DNA from: Pseudomonas jessenii | GTDB lineage: Bacteria; Pseudomonadota; Gammaproteobacteria; Pseudomonadales; Pseudomonadaceae | Length of the DNA stretch: 64,000 bases | Direction: 5' to 3' | Assembly (NCBI RefSeq): GCF_002236115.1 | Contig: NZ_NIWT01000003.1 | Location: 744,001-808,000 of the forward strand | Shown here: one piece after another, positions 1 through 13,267 of the stretch | How the letters are laid out: the number at the start of each line of letters is the position of its first letter | Position numbering within the stretch: position 1 is the stretch's first letter | Notes under the pieces: model-generated | Seen by the model: the letters and a program-made list of their open reading frames with translations, nothing else | What the model was told of the DNA's origin: nothing | Database searches by the model: none | Made by a program: the position numbers and the translations under genes

Positions 1-387
1 AGTGCTGGCCGAGCAGGTCCAGCGCCTGGGCGATCAATTGAGTCACGCTGGTCTTGCCGTTGGTACCGGTCACGCCCACCAGGTTCAGGTGATGGCTTGG
101 CTCGCCATAAAAACGCCCGGCGATGTCCGACAGCTGAGCCGCCAGACCTTTGACCGGAATCAACGGCACTTCAGTGATCGGCAGGACCGTGGCGCCTTCT
201 ACTTCATAGGCCACCGCGGCAGCACCACGCTGCAAGGCGTCAACCATATGCGCGCGCCCATCGAATTTCCCGCCCGGCACAGCGAGGAACAGATCACCCG
301 CACGCACATTGCGGCTGTCCAGGGCGAGTTCGCGAATCAGCAGATCGTGGCCGGCGTGAGGGAAAATCTTGTTCAGGCTCAGGGACA

Positions 388-388
<1 letters not shown>
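1..388 (-). CDS. murE: UDP-MurNAc-L-Ala-D-Glu:2,6-diaminopimelate ligase (partial, N-terminal part)
   Basis: Cytoplasmic ligase that adds meso-diaminopimelate to the peptidoglycan precursor. Only the first 129 codons are in the window; the gene runs off the left edge. The protein starts MSLSLNKIFPHAG, continues through the MurE N-terminal domain, and reaches the Mur-ligase P-loop TGTNGKT at residues 107-113. Its ATG shares one base with the ftsI stop (TGATG), so the two genes are translationally coupled in the division/cell-wall cluster. Identification is firm from the P-loop and position directly after ftsI. Confidence 0.95.
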
Positions 389-2416
<2,028 letters not shown>

Positions 2417-2420
<4 letters not shown>

Positions 2421-3364
2421 CGCAGCTTCTCCGCCACACGCATGACGGCGCTACGGGAACGTGGGTTGGCTTTGAGTTCGGCGTCGGAGGCCGTCTGCGC
2501 TTTGCCATGGACTTTGATTTTCGGTTCGAAGGCGACATGCCGAACCGGCAGGTTGCGCGGCAGGTTGTCGGCTTCGCCTTTCACCAGTTTGCGCATGAAC
2601 AGTTTGACGATACGGTCTTCCAGCGAATGGAAGCTGATCACCACCAGGCGACCGCCCACTTCCAGGCACTCCAGCGCGGCTTCGAGGCCGGTTTCCAGAT
2701 CACCCAGTTCGTTGTTGACGTGGATACGCAACCCCTGGAACGCGCGGGTTGCGGGGTTCTTGCCCTTTTCCCAGGCTGGGTTGGCGACTTTCAGGACTTC
2801 TGCCAGGTCACCGGTGCGCTCGAATGGCTTGATGTCGCGACGTTCGGCCACAGCACGGGCCATGCGGCCGGAGAAACGCTCTTCGCCGTATTCCTTGAAC
2901 ACCCGGGCGATTTCTTCCACGGGCGCGGTGTTGACGAATTCGGCGGCGCTGATGCCACGGGACGGATCCATGCGCATGTCCAGCGGACCGTCGTTGAGGA
3001 AGCTGAAGCCGCGCTCAGGGTCGTCGAGCTGTGGCGAGGACACGCCAAGATCCAGCAACACGCCGCTGACCTTGCCGGCCAGACCGCGTTCGGCGACTTC
3101 CGAACCGAGCTCGGCAAAGCTGCGCTGCACAACGACAAAGCGGCCGTCTTCGGCCGCTAGCGTCTGCCCGGTGGCAATCGCTTGTGGATCTTTATCGAAT
3201 CCGAGCAACCGACCGTCGGGACCGAGCTGACTGAGGATCAACCGGCTGTGTCCGCCGCGTCCGAACGTGCCGTCCAGATAGCAGCCATCAGGACGTACGG
3301 CGAGAGCCTCGACGGCTTCGTCAAGCAGTACGGTGATGTGGTTAAAGCCGCTATCAATAGTCAC
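2417..3364 (-). CDS. rsmH: 16S rRNA m4C1402 N4-methyltransferase RsmH (MraW)
   Basis: SAM-dependent methyltransferase acting on the decoding centre of 16S rRNA; together with RsmI (also in this window) it makes the doubly modified m4Cm1402. It is 315 residues, as usual. The N-terminus has [13 protein letters not shown] and the SAM loop [20 protein letters not shown] and [11 protein letters not shown] are family signatures. It overlaps mraZ upstream and ftsL downstream by four bases each, so the run is one operon. Confidence 0.97.
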
Positions 3365-3816
3365 AGGATCAAATCACGCAGTTCATCAGGCATCGCGCCC
3401 GGTTGTTGAATGGCAGCCAGGTCAGCGGCAGAAACCGCATTCCAGGCATCCTCGTCCCACAATTGGAACTTGTTCAGTTGGCCTACCAACATCGCGCGCT
3501 TATCCAACTTGGCATATTCACGAAGACGCGGCGGAACCAGAAAACGACCACTGCCATCGAGCTCGAGGTCGACGGCATTACCAATCAGTAAACGTTGCAG
3601 GCGGCGGTTCTCTTCGCGAAGCGAAGGCAGTGCGCGCAGTTTGGTTTCAATAATTTCCCACTCATCGAGGGGGTAAACACACAAACAAGGATCAACGGCA
3701 TCAATTGTCACGATCAATTGCCCGGAACTGCGCGAATCGAGCTCGTCACGGTACCGGCTCGGCATTGCGAGACGGCCCTTTGCATCGAGACTGATAGCGT
3801 TGGCTCCGCGAAACAC
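3361..3816 (-). CDS. mraZ: Transcriptional regulator MraZ
   Basis: First gene of the division/cell-wall cluster and its autoregulator; MraZ forms ring-shaped oligomers with AbrB/SpoVT-like folds that bind repeated TGGGN-like boxes. The protein is 151 residues with two repeats of the MraZ domain (start [20 protein letters not shown]; second half [20 protein letters not shown]). The start is GTG, preceded by a good GGAGA site. A set of three 10-bp-spaced boxes lies just upstream (separate entry). Confidence 0.96.
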   Translation of the reverse strand: MFRGANAISLDAKGRLAMPSRYRDELDSRSSGQLIVTIDAVDPCLCVYPLDEWEIIETKLRALPSLREENRRLQRLLIGNAVDLELDGSGRFLVPPRLREYAKLDKRAMLVGQLNKFQLWDEDAWNAVSAADLAAIQQPGAMPDELRDLIL

Positions 3817-3857
3817 GTCTGCGTTTCTCCAAATTCTAGCGTTTTGAGTTCAAAAAA

Positions 3858-3920
3858 CCCACTTCATGCCACTTTCCGCCACTTGCGCACACTATAGGAA
3901 TGCGCCCACCACACCGTCAA
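3858..3920 (-). promoter_or_regulatory. mraZ operon promoter with MraZ-type operator repeats
   Basis: Read on the minus strand there is a sigma70-like promoter: -35 TTGACG (3915-3920), an 18-bp spacer and -10 TATAGT (3891-3896). Just downstream are three direct repeats, GTGGC, GTGGC and GTGGG, at 3878-3882, 3868-3872 and 3858-3862, exactly 10 bp apart with 5-bp spacers. That spacing is what is known for MraZ operators, which supports autoregulation. Promoter elements are by eye. Confidence 0.75.
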
Positions 3921-4171
3921 GGCGCGGAGTAAAGGAAAACCCTTACAGAACTGAGATTTAGGAGCATTAACGGAGGGACAACGAGAATCCGGCAGATGAA
4001 ACTGATCGATAACTTGAATCAGCACAGAAGGCTGCGTTCGAAAGTTAAAGTAATTTATTAAGAGTAAGATTTTTTTGGTATTACAAAAGAGGTTCTGCGG
4101 ATGAATGTGTAAGGAGGGAAATTGCTATCACCCAACCCCCTGCTCAATGATTCAAGCAGAGGAAAGAAAAA
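3921..4171. other. Intergenic stretch between mraZ promoter and rnpB
   Basis: AT-richer spacer with no convincing gene. The end next to rnpB (about 4161-4171, read on the minus strand as a run of T after the RNase P 3' end) probably terminates rnpB transcription. Nothing else recognised. Confidence 0.5.
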
Positions 4172-4528
4172 GGTGGAGAGTCGATCTGTAAGCCGGGTTC
4201 TGTCTTGAACAGTCATTCGTCTACGATGGCCATCACTGGACATCTTTAGCAACCTACCCGGTCCCAGCGCGGGCCACGCCTTGGGACCCTATTTGGTCTT
4301 GCTCCAAGTGGGGTTTACCTAGCCACGAACTGTTGCCAGACGTGCGGTGCGCTCTTACCGCACCTTTTCACCCTTACCGGCGCCGAAGCGCTTAGGCGGT
4401 TATTTTCTGTGGCACTTTCCGTAGGCTCACGCCTCCCAGGCATTACCTGGCACTTCGCCCTATGGAGCCCGGACTTTCCTCCCCCCCCTAATTTTCATAG
4501 GGGGCAGCGACTGTCCGATCGACTCTCC
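4172..4528 (-). ncRNA. rnpB: RNase P RNA (type A)
   Basis: Catalytic RNA of RNase P, which cuts the 5' leader from precursor tRNAs. Read on the minus strand, the 5' end GGAGAGTCGATCGGACAGTC pairs with the 3' end ATCGACTCTCC to form helix P1. Hallmarks are GAGGAAAGTCCGGGCTCC near the 5' end, AGAACCCGGCTTACAGATCG near the 3' end, and the internal loop region AAACCCCACTTGGAGCAAGA. Ends are good to a few bases, inferred from P1 pairing. It lies on the same strand as and downstream of rsmI. Confidence 0.96.
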
Positions 4529-4535
4529 GCCGCGA

Positions 4536-4564
4536 AGGTTACCGGCAGAGCGCCCGAAGAACAA
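4536..4564 (-). promoter_or_regulatory. Probable rnpB promoter
   Basis: On the minus strand TTGTTC (4559-4564), a 17-bp spacer and TAACCT (4536-4541) sit so that transcription would start at about the RNase P 5' end. It is squeezed into the 73 bp between the rsmI stop and rnpB. Assigned by eye. Confidence 0.55.
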
Positions 4565-4601
4565 GCACCAAGCGCCATTGGGCACGCCTGCGCGTCGGGT
4601 T

Positions 4602-5507
4602 TTACTCGCCCTTCTGCTGATCCAGCGCGATTTGGTACAGCACATTCTTTCGCTCGCCGGTGATTTGCGCCGCCAATGCCGCCGCACGCTTGAGCGGCAT
4701 TTCTTCAAGCAACAGGTTGAGGATGCGCATCGCCTCGCTGCTGACGGCACCTTCCTCCTCGGGCGCGGACCAGCCCGCCACCAGTACCACGCACTCGCCG
4801 CGCTGCTGATTGCTATCCGACTCGACGAACTCGCGCAGCTCAGCCAGCGGCAGCCCCTTGAGGGTCTCAAACGTCTTGGTCAGCTCGCGGGCAAGCAGCG
4901 CCGGGCGCTCTGGACCGAACACCAGCTCCATGTCTTGCAGACATTCAAGAATGCGATGCGGGGCCTCATAGAAGATCAATGTGCGAGGTTCTTCCTTTAC
5001 CTGCTCGAGACGCGCACGTCGCCCCACAGCCTTTGCAGGCAGAAAACCTTCGAATATGAAACGGTCGGAAGGCAGCCCTGCTGCCGACAGCGCTGCAATC
5101 AACGCGCAGGCACCCGGAACCGGCACTACATTAATGCCCGCTGCCCGGGCCTGCCGCACCAGGTGATAACCCGGATCGGAAATCAGCGGCGTCCCGGCAT
5201 CCGAGATCAACGCAACGTTGTCACCGGCAAGCAGACGAGTGATAAAGCGACTACCTTCATCCCGCTCGTTGTGTTCATGGCAGGCCGCCAATGGCGTCGC
5301 AATGCCGAAGTGCTGCATCAAGCGCTGGGAATGACGGGTGTCTTCCGCGGCGATCAGGGCCACTTCACGGAGAATCTTCAGCGCCCGCGCACTGATGTCA
5401 TCCAGGTTGCCGATGGGCGTCGCCACCACATAAAGCGAGCCAGCAGCGGAATTCAAAGCACCTGGAGCAGTCAAAGCGCACACCTCATGATCGGTAAAAG
5501 TCGCCAT
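4602..5507 (-). CDS. rsmI: 16S rRNA 2'-O-ribose C1402 methyltransferase RsmI
   Basis: SAM-dependent tetrapyrrole-methylase-fold enzyme that 2'-O-methylates C1402 of 16S rRNA, the same nucleotide modified by RsmH. It has 301 residues. The N-terminal GSLYVVATPIGNLDDIS, the AAEDTRHSQRLMQHF segment and the GTPLISDPGYHLV motif are diagnostic. It is transcribed away from lpoA and toward rnpB. The chosen ATG at 5507 leaves a short pre-domain extension; a later start near the GSLYVVA motif cannot be excluded. Confidence 0.96.
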   Translation of the reverse strand: MATFTDHEVCALTAPGALNSAAGSLYVVATPIGNLDDISARALKILREVALIAAEDTRHSQRLMQHFGIATPLAACHEHNERDEGSRFITRLLAGDNVALISDAGTPLISDPGYHLVRQARAAGINVVPVPGACALIAALSAAGLPSDRFIFEGFLPAKAVGRRARLEQVKEEPRTLIFYEAPHRILECLQDMELVFGPERPALLARELTKTFETLKGLPLAELREFVESDSNQQRGECVVLVAGWSAPEEEGAVSSEAMRILNLLLEEMPLKRAAALAAQITGERKNVLYQIALDQQKGE

Positions 5508-5684
5508 TGTAGCGCGTAGCGAGACTCACGATACCCGTAAGCAAACGAGGTATCGGTGACCGTTTGTGCGCTGGCGCAACATTTACACCAGCTAAATTGA
5601 TCGATTCACGCCAGTAACATCGCGCCCCGGCCAGTGCTTGGGTACAATTCCACGCTAATTTGATCGAGTATCAGGAACGCTTAC

Positions 5685-7495
5685 ATGATCGCTTGCCTGC
5701 GGCTGTTATCTGCCCTCTGCCTCGCTGCCTTGCTGACGGCTTGCGCCAGCTCGCCCTCCTCCAGCCTTGGCGAGCTTCCACGGACACCGGACGCCAGTAT
5801 CGAGCAACTGCTTGAGAAGGCCTCCCAAAGCAAATCACCGGAAGATGCCGCCCTGCTGCGCCTGAGCGCTGCCGACCTGGCTTATCGCCAGGGCAATGCC
5901 GGCCAATCCGCGCAAATTCTGCAACAGGTTCCCGTCGAACAGCTCAAGCCGGGCCCACAGGTTTTCGCCAACACCCTGGCGGCGGAACTGGCCATGACAC
6001 GCAATCAGCCCAAGGCCGCGTTGGCCGCCTTGAGCCATCCGAGCCTGCAATACTTGAGCGAACTGCCCGAGGAACAACAGGTCCGCACCGGCACCATCCA
6101 CGCCCGCGCACTTGAAGCCGATGGCCAGACCCTTGCCGCCGCTCGCCAGCGCATTTTCATCGCCCCGATGCTCGAAGGCGAAGCCGCGAGCAAAAACCAC
6201 GAAGCCATCTGGACCCTGATCGCTTCGCTGCCGACCAATCAGTTGCAGCCAAGTGCCACCGACGATCTCGGCGGCTGGATGGCCCTGGCACTGGCCGTGA
6301 AATCCGCCGGCACCCTGGAGCAGCAACAGGCCGCCATCGACAACTGGCGCGCGCAGAATCCGAAGCACCCGGCAGCCATTCAATTGCCGCAGCCACTGAC
6401 CCAACTCAAGGAGCTGGCCAGCCAGCCCCTGAACAAGATCGCCCTGCTGCTGCCTCAGGACGGCCAACTGGCCTCGGTTGGCAAAGCGCTGCGCGACGGC
6501 TTCATGGCCGCTCACTACCAGGCCCAACAGGCCGGGCAGAAACCACCCGCCATCGAGTTTTATGACAGCTCGCGCCTGACTTCCATGGACGAGTTCTACC
6601 GCAAGGCCCAGGCCGATGGCGTGCAACTGGTCGTCGGCCCGCTGGAGAAGCCGCTGGTCAAACAGCTGAGCACTCGCCCGCAGTTGCCGATCACCACCCT
6701 GGCATTGAATTACAGCGAGGGCGATCAAGGCCCGGCGCAGCTGTTCCAGTTCGGCCTTGCCGCTGAAGACGAAGCCCGCGAAGTGTCGCGCCGCGCTCGC
6801 GCCGACGGCCTGCATCGCGCAGCCATCATGGTGCCGAAAGGTGAATGGGGCGACCGCGTGCTCAAGGCGTTCAGCCAGGATTGGCAAGCCAATGGCGGCA
6901 CCATCGTTGCCACCGAACGCGTCGACCAACCGGTCCAGTTGGCCCAGCAAATTGCCGACATGTTCCAGCTGCGTCAGAGCGAAGGTCGCGCCAAGAGCCT
7001 GCAAAGCACCGTTGGCTCGCAAGTGGCTGCCCAGCCATCGCGCCGCCAGGACATCGAGTTCATTTTCCTCGCCGCTACACCGCAACAGGCCCAGCAGATC
7101 AAACCGACCCTGAACTTCCAGTACGCCGGCGATGTTCCGGTCTACGCCACCTCCCACGTGTTCAGCGCCAACGGTGACGTCAACCAGTACAACGACATGA
7201 ATGGCATTCGCTTCTGCGAGACGCCATGGTTGCTGGACGCCAATGATCCACTACGCCGCCAGGTCACTGCCCAGTGGCCACAAGCCGCCGGTAGCTTGGG
7301 GCGCCTGTATGCCATGGGTGTGGACGCCTATCGTCTGGCGCCACGCCTGGGCCAGCTCAAGTCACTGCCGGACAGCCGCATCGACGGTGAATCGGGCAGC
7401 CTTGGCATGTCCCAGAGCCAGCGGGTCGTGCGCCAGTTACCATGGGCCGAGTTCGCCAATGGCCAGATTCAGCGCCTGCCGGACACCGCTCGCTG

Positions 7496-7496
<1 letters not shown>
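5685..7496 (+). CDS. lpoA: Penicillin-binding protein activator LpoA (LppC family lipoprotein)
   Basis: Outer-membrane lipoprotein that activates class A PBPs. It has 603 residues. The signal peptide ends in the lipobox LTAC with Cys20; an N-terminal TPR-like helical part (to about 240) is followed by a periplasmic-binding-like domain beginning NKIALLLPQDGQLASVGKAL. It starts the lpoA-yraN-gmhA-dolP run, the same order as yraM-yraN-yraO-yraP in E. coli, and its stop overlaps yraN by one base (TGATG). A possible -10 TACAAT lies at 5643-5648. Confidence 0.93.
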
Positions 7497-9130
<1,634 letters not shown>

Positions 9131-9132
9131 CC

Positions 9133-9233
9133 CTGTAGGAGCGAGCTTGCTCGCGAAAAACGTTTGGCGAATGCGTTCATTCAGACTGCACGCGTCATCG
9201 TTCACGCCCATCGCGAGCAGGCTCGCTCCTACA
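9133..9233. repeat. REP pair (GAGCGAGCTTGCTCGCGA type)
   Basis: Two inverted REP units, CTGTAGGAGCGAGCTTGCTCGCGA and its near-complement ending CTCGCTCCTACA, about 50 bp apart, downstream of dolP. Same family as the pairs at 17851, 39158, 42531, 46895, 50143 and 58161. Confidence 0.85.
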
Positions 9234-9240
9234 ACGTAAT

Positions 9241-9272
9241 AAAAAAGGCGATCCTTGCGGATCGCCTTTTTT
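9241..9272. terminator. Bidirectional intrinsic terminator (dolP / sspB)
   Basis: Stem GGCGATCC-TTGC-GGATCGCC flanked by an A run on the left and a T run on the right, so it can stop transcription from both the lpoA operon (plus) and sspB (minus). Confidence 0.85.
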
Positions 9273-9273
9273 A

Positions 9274-9687
9274 TTACTTCACCACTTTCAGACTCGGTCG
9301 ACCGCTTGGACGCGGCGGCTCACTGTCGGGTGGTGGAAGATCGTCATCCGGCTCGATCTCGTCGTCCTCGCCCATGGGCGATTCCAGATCGAACACCATG
9401 CCCTGACCATTCTCCCGGGCGTAGATACCCAGGATCGAAGCAATTGGCACGTACAAGGTGTGCGGTACGCCACCAAAGCGCCCCTCGAAACTGACCGCCT
9501 CGTTATCCATGTGCAAGTGACGCACGGCTTGTGGCGATACGTTCAGGACGATCTGTCCGTCACTGGCAAACCCCTGAGGCACCTGCACCGACGGGTACTC
9601 GGAATTGACCAGCATGTGCGGGGTGCAATCGTTGTCCACAATCCACTCATAGAGCGCGCGGACCAGATAAGGTCGACTGGAGTTCAT
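9274..9687 (-). CDS. sspB: ClpXP protease specificity-enhancing factor SspB
   Basis: Adaptor that delivers ssrA-tagged proteins to ClpXP. It has 137 residues: an N-terminal substrate-binding domain (SSRPYLVRALYEWIVDN at the start, later VLNVSPQAVRHL), an acidic flexible linker rich in Asp, Glu and Pro, and the C-terminal ClpX-docking motif RPSLKVVK at the very end. It follows sspA with a 16-bp gap and is presumably co-transcribed. Confidence 0.96.
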   Translation of the reverse strand: MNSSRPYLVRALYEWIVDNDCTPHMLVNSEYPSVQVPQGFASDGQIVLNVSPQAVRHLHMDNEAVSFEGRFGGVPHTLYVPIASILGIYARENGQGMVFDLESPMGEDDEIEPDDDLPPPDSEPPRPSGRPSLKVVK

Positions 9688-9703
9688 AACGGCTCCTTAA
9701 GCC

Positions 9704-10321
9704 TTAGCGCATGTCGCGTTCGACACCAGACAGACTCGCCTGGAAAGCCTCACGCGCAAACTGGCGCTCCATATAATCAAGCAGCGGCTTCGCCGGCCGC
9801 GGCAGTTCTATACCCAGAATCGGCAATCGCCAGAGTATTGGCAATAGGCAGCAATCCACCAGACTTTGTTCCTCACTGAGGAAAAACGGTTTGTCGGCAA
9901 ACAGTGGCGACACACCCGTCAGGCTTTCGCGCAACTCTTTTCGAGCCACGGCACGAGCCGCTTCCTTGGTCCGCGAATCCAGAATCAGGTCCACCAGACC
10001 ACACCAGTCTCGCTGAATGCGGTGCATCAGCAGGCGACTGTTGGCACGCGCCACGGGATAAACCGGCAGTAGCGGCGGGTGCGGGTAACGCTCATCCAGA
10101 TATTCCATCACCACAGTCGACTCCCACAACGCCAGGTCGCGATCGACCAGCGTGGGCAAGCTGCCGTAAGGGTTCACCTCAATCAGTTTAGGTGGCTGGC
10201 GACCAGCCTCCACGTAAATGATCTCGGCGCTGACACCCTTCTCTGCCAGTACGATGCGCACTCGGTGGGAATAGTGGTCGGCGGGGTCGGAGTAACAGGC
10301 CAACCGATTGGTCACGCCCAT
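9704..10321 (-). CDS. sspA: Stringent starvation protein A
   Basis: RNA-polymerase-associated protein with a glutathione-S-transferase fold; it influences stress and virulence gene expression. It has 205 residues. The thioredoxin-like N-terminal half includes [20 protein letters not shown] and [19 protein letters not shown], and the all-helical C-terminal half follows. It sits between the pet operon and sspB on the same strand, a common arrangement in gamma- and betaproteobacteria. Confidence 0.95.
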   Translation of the reverse strand: MGVTNRLACYSDPADHYSHRVRIVLAEKGVSAEIIYVEAGRQPPKLIEVNPYGSLPTLVDRDLALWESTVVMEYLDERYPHPPLLPVYPVARANSRLLMHRIQRDWCGLVDLILDSRTKEAARAVARKELRESLTGVSPLFADKPFFLSEEQSLVDCCLLPILWRLPILGIELPRPAKPLLDYMERQFAREAFQASLSGVERDMR

Positions 10322-10365
10322 GGCGATCCTCCTCGCTTGTAGAAATTATCGAAAGCGGAAAAACG

Positions 10366-10444
10366 AGCGCGCCCAGAGGGCGCCTCCCGTAACGACTGGA
10401 TCACCAGTTTCGCTACATCTTCAGAGGCGCCCTTGGGCGCGCGC
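10366..10444. repeat. Long GC-rich inverted repeat between petC and sspA
   Basis: Arms GAGCGCGCCCAGAGGGCGCC (10366-10385) and GGCGCCCTTGGGCGCGC (about 10426-10442) are near-complementary with a roughly 40-base loop. No T run follows on either strand, so I do not call it a terminator. It may slow transcription or protect the pet mRNA 3' end. Confidence 0.55.
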
Positions 10445-10471
10445 GATTAACAGCAATAGCTTGAAGCTTTA

Positions 10472-11254
10472 TCAGTGCACGTCTTTCCAGTATTCGCGCT
10501 TGAGCAGGTAAGCGAAGACGAAGAAGAACGCCAGGTACAACAATACGTACGTACCGATGCGCTGATGTTGCAGCTTAACCGGGTTAGCCGAGTAAGCCAG
10601 GAAGGTTACCAGATTCTTGACCTTCTCATCGAACTGCTCTGCAGTCAGGGCACCGCTTTTCGGCACGATGGTCAACTGATCGCACGCTTCATGAGTGAGC
10701 GCCGTACCGGTCAGAGGGTCATATTGCTTCTTGCCGTCTTCGACGATCTGAACCTGTTTGCAACCCACCACCTGGCGACCCTGCAGGCCGACCAGGACGT
10801 TAGGCATGCCCACGTTCGGGAAGACCTTGTTGTTCACACCCCATGGGCGCGAAGGATCTTCGTAGAACGACTTCAGGTAACCGTAGAGCCAGTCGGTGCC
10901 GCGAACACGAGCAACCAGGGTCAGGTCCGGCGGCGCTGCGCCAAACCAGGCCTTGGCGTCCGCTGGCTGCATGCCGATGCTCATGTGATCGCCGATCTTG
11001 GCGCCAGTGAACACCAGCTTCTCGAGCATCAACTCATGAGGAATGCCCAGGTCGTCGGCAACACGCTCATAGCGCTGGAACTTGGCACTGTGGCAACCCA
11101 TGCAGTAGTTGGCGAAGGTACGCGCGCCGTCCTGCATGGCCGCTTTATCGGAAACGTCGATGTCGACTTTTTCCAGCTCGGGGCCACCGTGCTCAGCTGC
11201 GAAAGCAAACACCGGCAGTGCAGCAAGCATCAATACAGCAAATAGTTTTTTCAT
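10472..11254 (-). CDS. petC: Ubiquinol-cytochrome c reductase, cytochrome c1
   Basis: Haem-c subunit of respiratory complex III, anchored in the inner membrane with its haem in the periplasm. It has 260 residues from the ATG at 11254: signal peptide MKKLFAVLMLAALPVFAFA, haem motif CMGCH, a possible Met ligand further on, and a C-terminal anchor (YVLLYLAFFFVFAYLL) followed by KREYWKDVH. A longer reading frame upstream runs into petB and is not real. The ATG overlaps the petB stop by one base. Confidence 0.96.
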   Translation of the reverse strand: MKKLFAVLMLAALPVFAFAAEHGGPELEKVDIDVSDKAAMQDGARTFANYCMGCHSAKFQRYERVADDLGIPHELMLEKLVFTGAKIGDHMSIGMQPADAKAWFGAAPPDLTLVARVRGTDWLYGYLKSFYEDPSRPWGVNNKVFPNVGMPNVLVGLQGRQVVGCKQVQIVEDGKKQYDPLTGTALTHEACDQLTIVPKSGALTAEQFDEKVKNLVTFLAYSANPVKLQHQRIGTYVLLYLAFFFVFAYLLKREYWKDVH

Positions 11255-12468
11255 CAGCCAGTCACCCTTTCCGGAACCGGTTTGGTCTTCTCGAGCCTGG
11301 TGTAGAACGGCATCAGAATGAAGTAGGCGAAGTACAGGAAGGTACACACCTGCGACAACAGCGTACGGCCTGGAGTCGGAGCCAGAACACCCAACACGCC
11401 CAGGATCACGAACGAAATGCAGAACACCCAGAGCCAGATCTTGCTCAGCCAGCCTTTGTAGCGCATCGACTTGACCGGACTGCGGTCGAGCCACGGCAGG
11501 ACGAACAGCACGGCGATGGCCGCGCCCATGGCGATCACGCCCAGGAGCTTGTCCGGAACCGCACGCAAGATGGCGTAGAACGGAGTGAAGTACCAGACCG
11601 GAGCAATGTGCTCTGGGGTCTTGAAGGCGTTCGCCACTTCAAAGTTCGGCTTTTCGAGGAAGTAGCCGCCCATTTCCGGGAAGAAGAACACGATCGAGCA
11701 GAAGATGAACAGGAACACCACCACGCCGACGATATCTTTCACGGTGTAGTACGGGTGGAAGGCAATGCCGTCCAGCGGTATGCCGTTTTCGTCCTTGTGC
11801 TTCTTGATGTCCACGCCGTCCGGGTTGTTCGAACCGACTTCGTGCAACGCCAGGATGTGCAGCACCACCAGACCCAGGATAACGATCGGCAGGGCAACCA
11901 CGTGCAAGGCGAAGAAGCGGTTCAGGGTAATACCGGAAATCAGGTAGTCACCACGAATCCACTGGGTCAGGTCGTTGCCGATGACCGGGATCGCACCGAA
12001 CAGCGAGATGATCACCTGTGCACCCCAGTAGGACATCTGGCCCCACGGCAGCAGGTAGCCCATGAAGGCTTCGGCCATCAGCGCCAGGTAGATCAGCATG
12101 CCAAAGACCCACACCAGTTCACGCGGCTTCTGGTACGAACCGTAGAGCAGGCCACGGAACATGTGCAGATAGACCACGATGAAGAACGCCGAAGCGCCGG
12201 TGGAGTGCAGCAGACGCAGGATCGAGCCGTACTCGACGTCGCGCATGATGTATTCGACGGAGGCGAATGCCTCTTCCGCCGACGGGGTGTAGCTCATGGT
12301 CAGCCAGACACCGGTAACGATCTGGTTGACCAGAACGAGCAGCGCCAGGGAGCCAAAGAAGTAGAAGAAGTTGAAGTTCTTCGGAGCGTAATACTTGCTG
12401 AGATGGTCTTCCCACATCTTGGTGGCGGGAAAGCGCGCATCAACCCAATCCATGAACTTGCTCATCAC
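11254..12468 (-). CDS. petB: Ubiquinol-cytochrome c reductase, cytochrome b
   Basis: Membrane core of complex III that holds haems bL and bH and the Qo and Qi sites. It has 404 residues and eight expected membrane helices; visible signatures are LLHSTGASAFFIVVYLHMFR with haem-ligand histidine, GYLLPWGQMSYWGAQVI, and the PEW-type region near HIAPVWYFTPFYAILRAVPDK. Note that this last motif reads PVWYF where many homologues have PEWYF, so the Qo-site Glu is Val here, as is usual for this lineage. It overlaps petA by four bases. Confidence 0.97.
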   Translation of the reverse strand: MMSKFMDWVDARFPATKMWEDHLSKYYAPKNFNFFYFFGSLALLVLVNQIVTGVWLTMSYTPSAEEAFASVEYIMRDVEYGSILRLLHSTGASAFFIVVYLHMFRGLLYGSYQKPRELVWVFGMLIYLALMAEAFMGYLLPWGQMSYWGAQVIISLFGAIPVIGNDLTQWIRGDYLISGITLNRFFALHVVALPIVILGLVVLHILALHEVGSNNPDGVDIKKHKDENGIPLDGIAFHPYYTVKDIVGVVVFLFIFCSIVFFFPEMGGYFLEKPNFEVANAFKTPEHIAPVWYFTPFYAILRAVPDKLLGVIAMGAAIAVLFVLPWLDRSPVKSMRYKGWLSKIWLWVFCISFVILGVLGVLAPTPGRTLLSQVCTFLYFAYFILMPFYTRLEKTKPVPERVTG

Positions 12469-13058
12469 GCTTTCTCCGTATCGACGCCAATGATAATAAT
12501 TTCATCGGTCTCATAGGAATGCGGGGGAACTGGCAGGTTCAAAGGCGCAGGCTGCGACTTGTAGACGCGACCAGCCAGATCGTAGTGGGAACCGTGGCAA
12601 GGGCAGAAATAGCCGCCTACCCAGTCCTTACCCAGATCCGCAGGTGCCACTTCGGGACGGAAGGTCGGCGAGCAACCCAGGTGCGTGCAGATACCGATCA
12701 GCAGCAGGACCTCGGGCTTGATCGAACGGGTTTCCGGATCAACGTAAGTCGGTTGTGTCGAGTTCTTGGAGGCCGGGTCAGCGAGCTGGCCCTCGATCTT
12801 CTTAAGATTCCCCAGGATTTCCTGTGTACGGCGGACGATGAACACCGGCTGGCCGCGCCACTCAGCAATCATCTGCTGGCCTGGCTCGATTTTGCTGACA
12901 TTCACTTTCACCGGTGCACCTGCGGCTTTCGCCTTGGCACTGGGAAACCATGACCCCACGAACGGGACCGCAGCCCCCACCGCTCCTGCAGCACCCACCA
13001 CGGATGTGGCTGCTACCAAGAAGCGACGCCGGCCTGCATTCACGCCGTCATTGCTCAT
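12465..13058 (-). CDS. petA: Ubiquinol-cytochrome c reductase, Rieske iron-sulfur subunit
   Basis: Rieske 2Fe-2S subunit of complex III, exported by the Tat pathway and retained by its N-terminal helix. It has 197 residues. A twin-Arg stretch GRRRFLVAATS precedes the hydrophobic helix, and the cluster ligands are in CTHLGC and CPCHGSHYD. First gene of petABC; the upstream region has a possible -10 TATACT (13205-13210, minus strand). Confidence 0.97.
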   Translation of the reverse strand: MSNDGVNAGRRRFLVAATSVVGAAGAVGAAVPFVGSWFPSAKAKAAGAPVKVNVSKIEPGQQMIAEWRGQPVFIVRRTQEILGNLKKIEGQLADPASKNSTQPTYVDPETRSIKPEVLLLIGICTHLGCSPTFRPEVAPADLGKDWVGGYFCPCHGSHYDLAGRVYKSQPAPLNLPVPPHSYETDEIIIIGVDTEKA

Positions 13059-13204
13059 TCAGTCCTCTCCCATCAGCTTTGTGGCCTGTTAAATCAGGCA
13101 TCTACTAAGTAAAACTATGTACTTATAAAAATTTTGCCGAATGGTAATGAAAAGCCCCAATTCTGACAAGGTAATTACCGGAACCCATCACCCCCAAGCC
13201 TTGT

Positions 13205-13210
13205 AGTATA
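13205..13210 (-). promoter_or_regulatory. Possible -10 element of the petABC promoter
   Basis: TATACT on the minus strand, about 145 bp upstream of the petA ATG. A matching -35 is poor (TTGCCA at a 15-bp spacing, or ACTTGC at 17). Low confidence. Confidence 0.35.
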
Positions 13211-13267
13211 GGGTGTCTGCGGATGTGGCAAGTTGTCACAGCGCAATTCTTTGATAAATCGCAGACA

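Noticed and set aside
4058..4252. 64-residue minus-strand frame overlapping the rnpB 3' end
   Set aside because: It runs through the RNase P RNA, whose structure explains the sequence.
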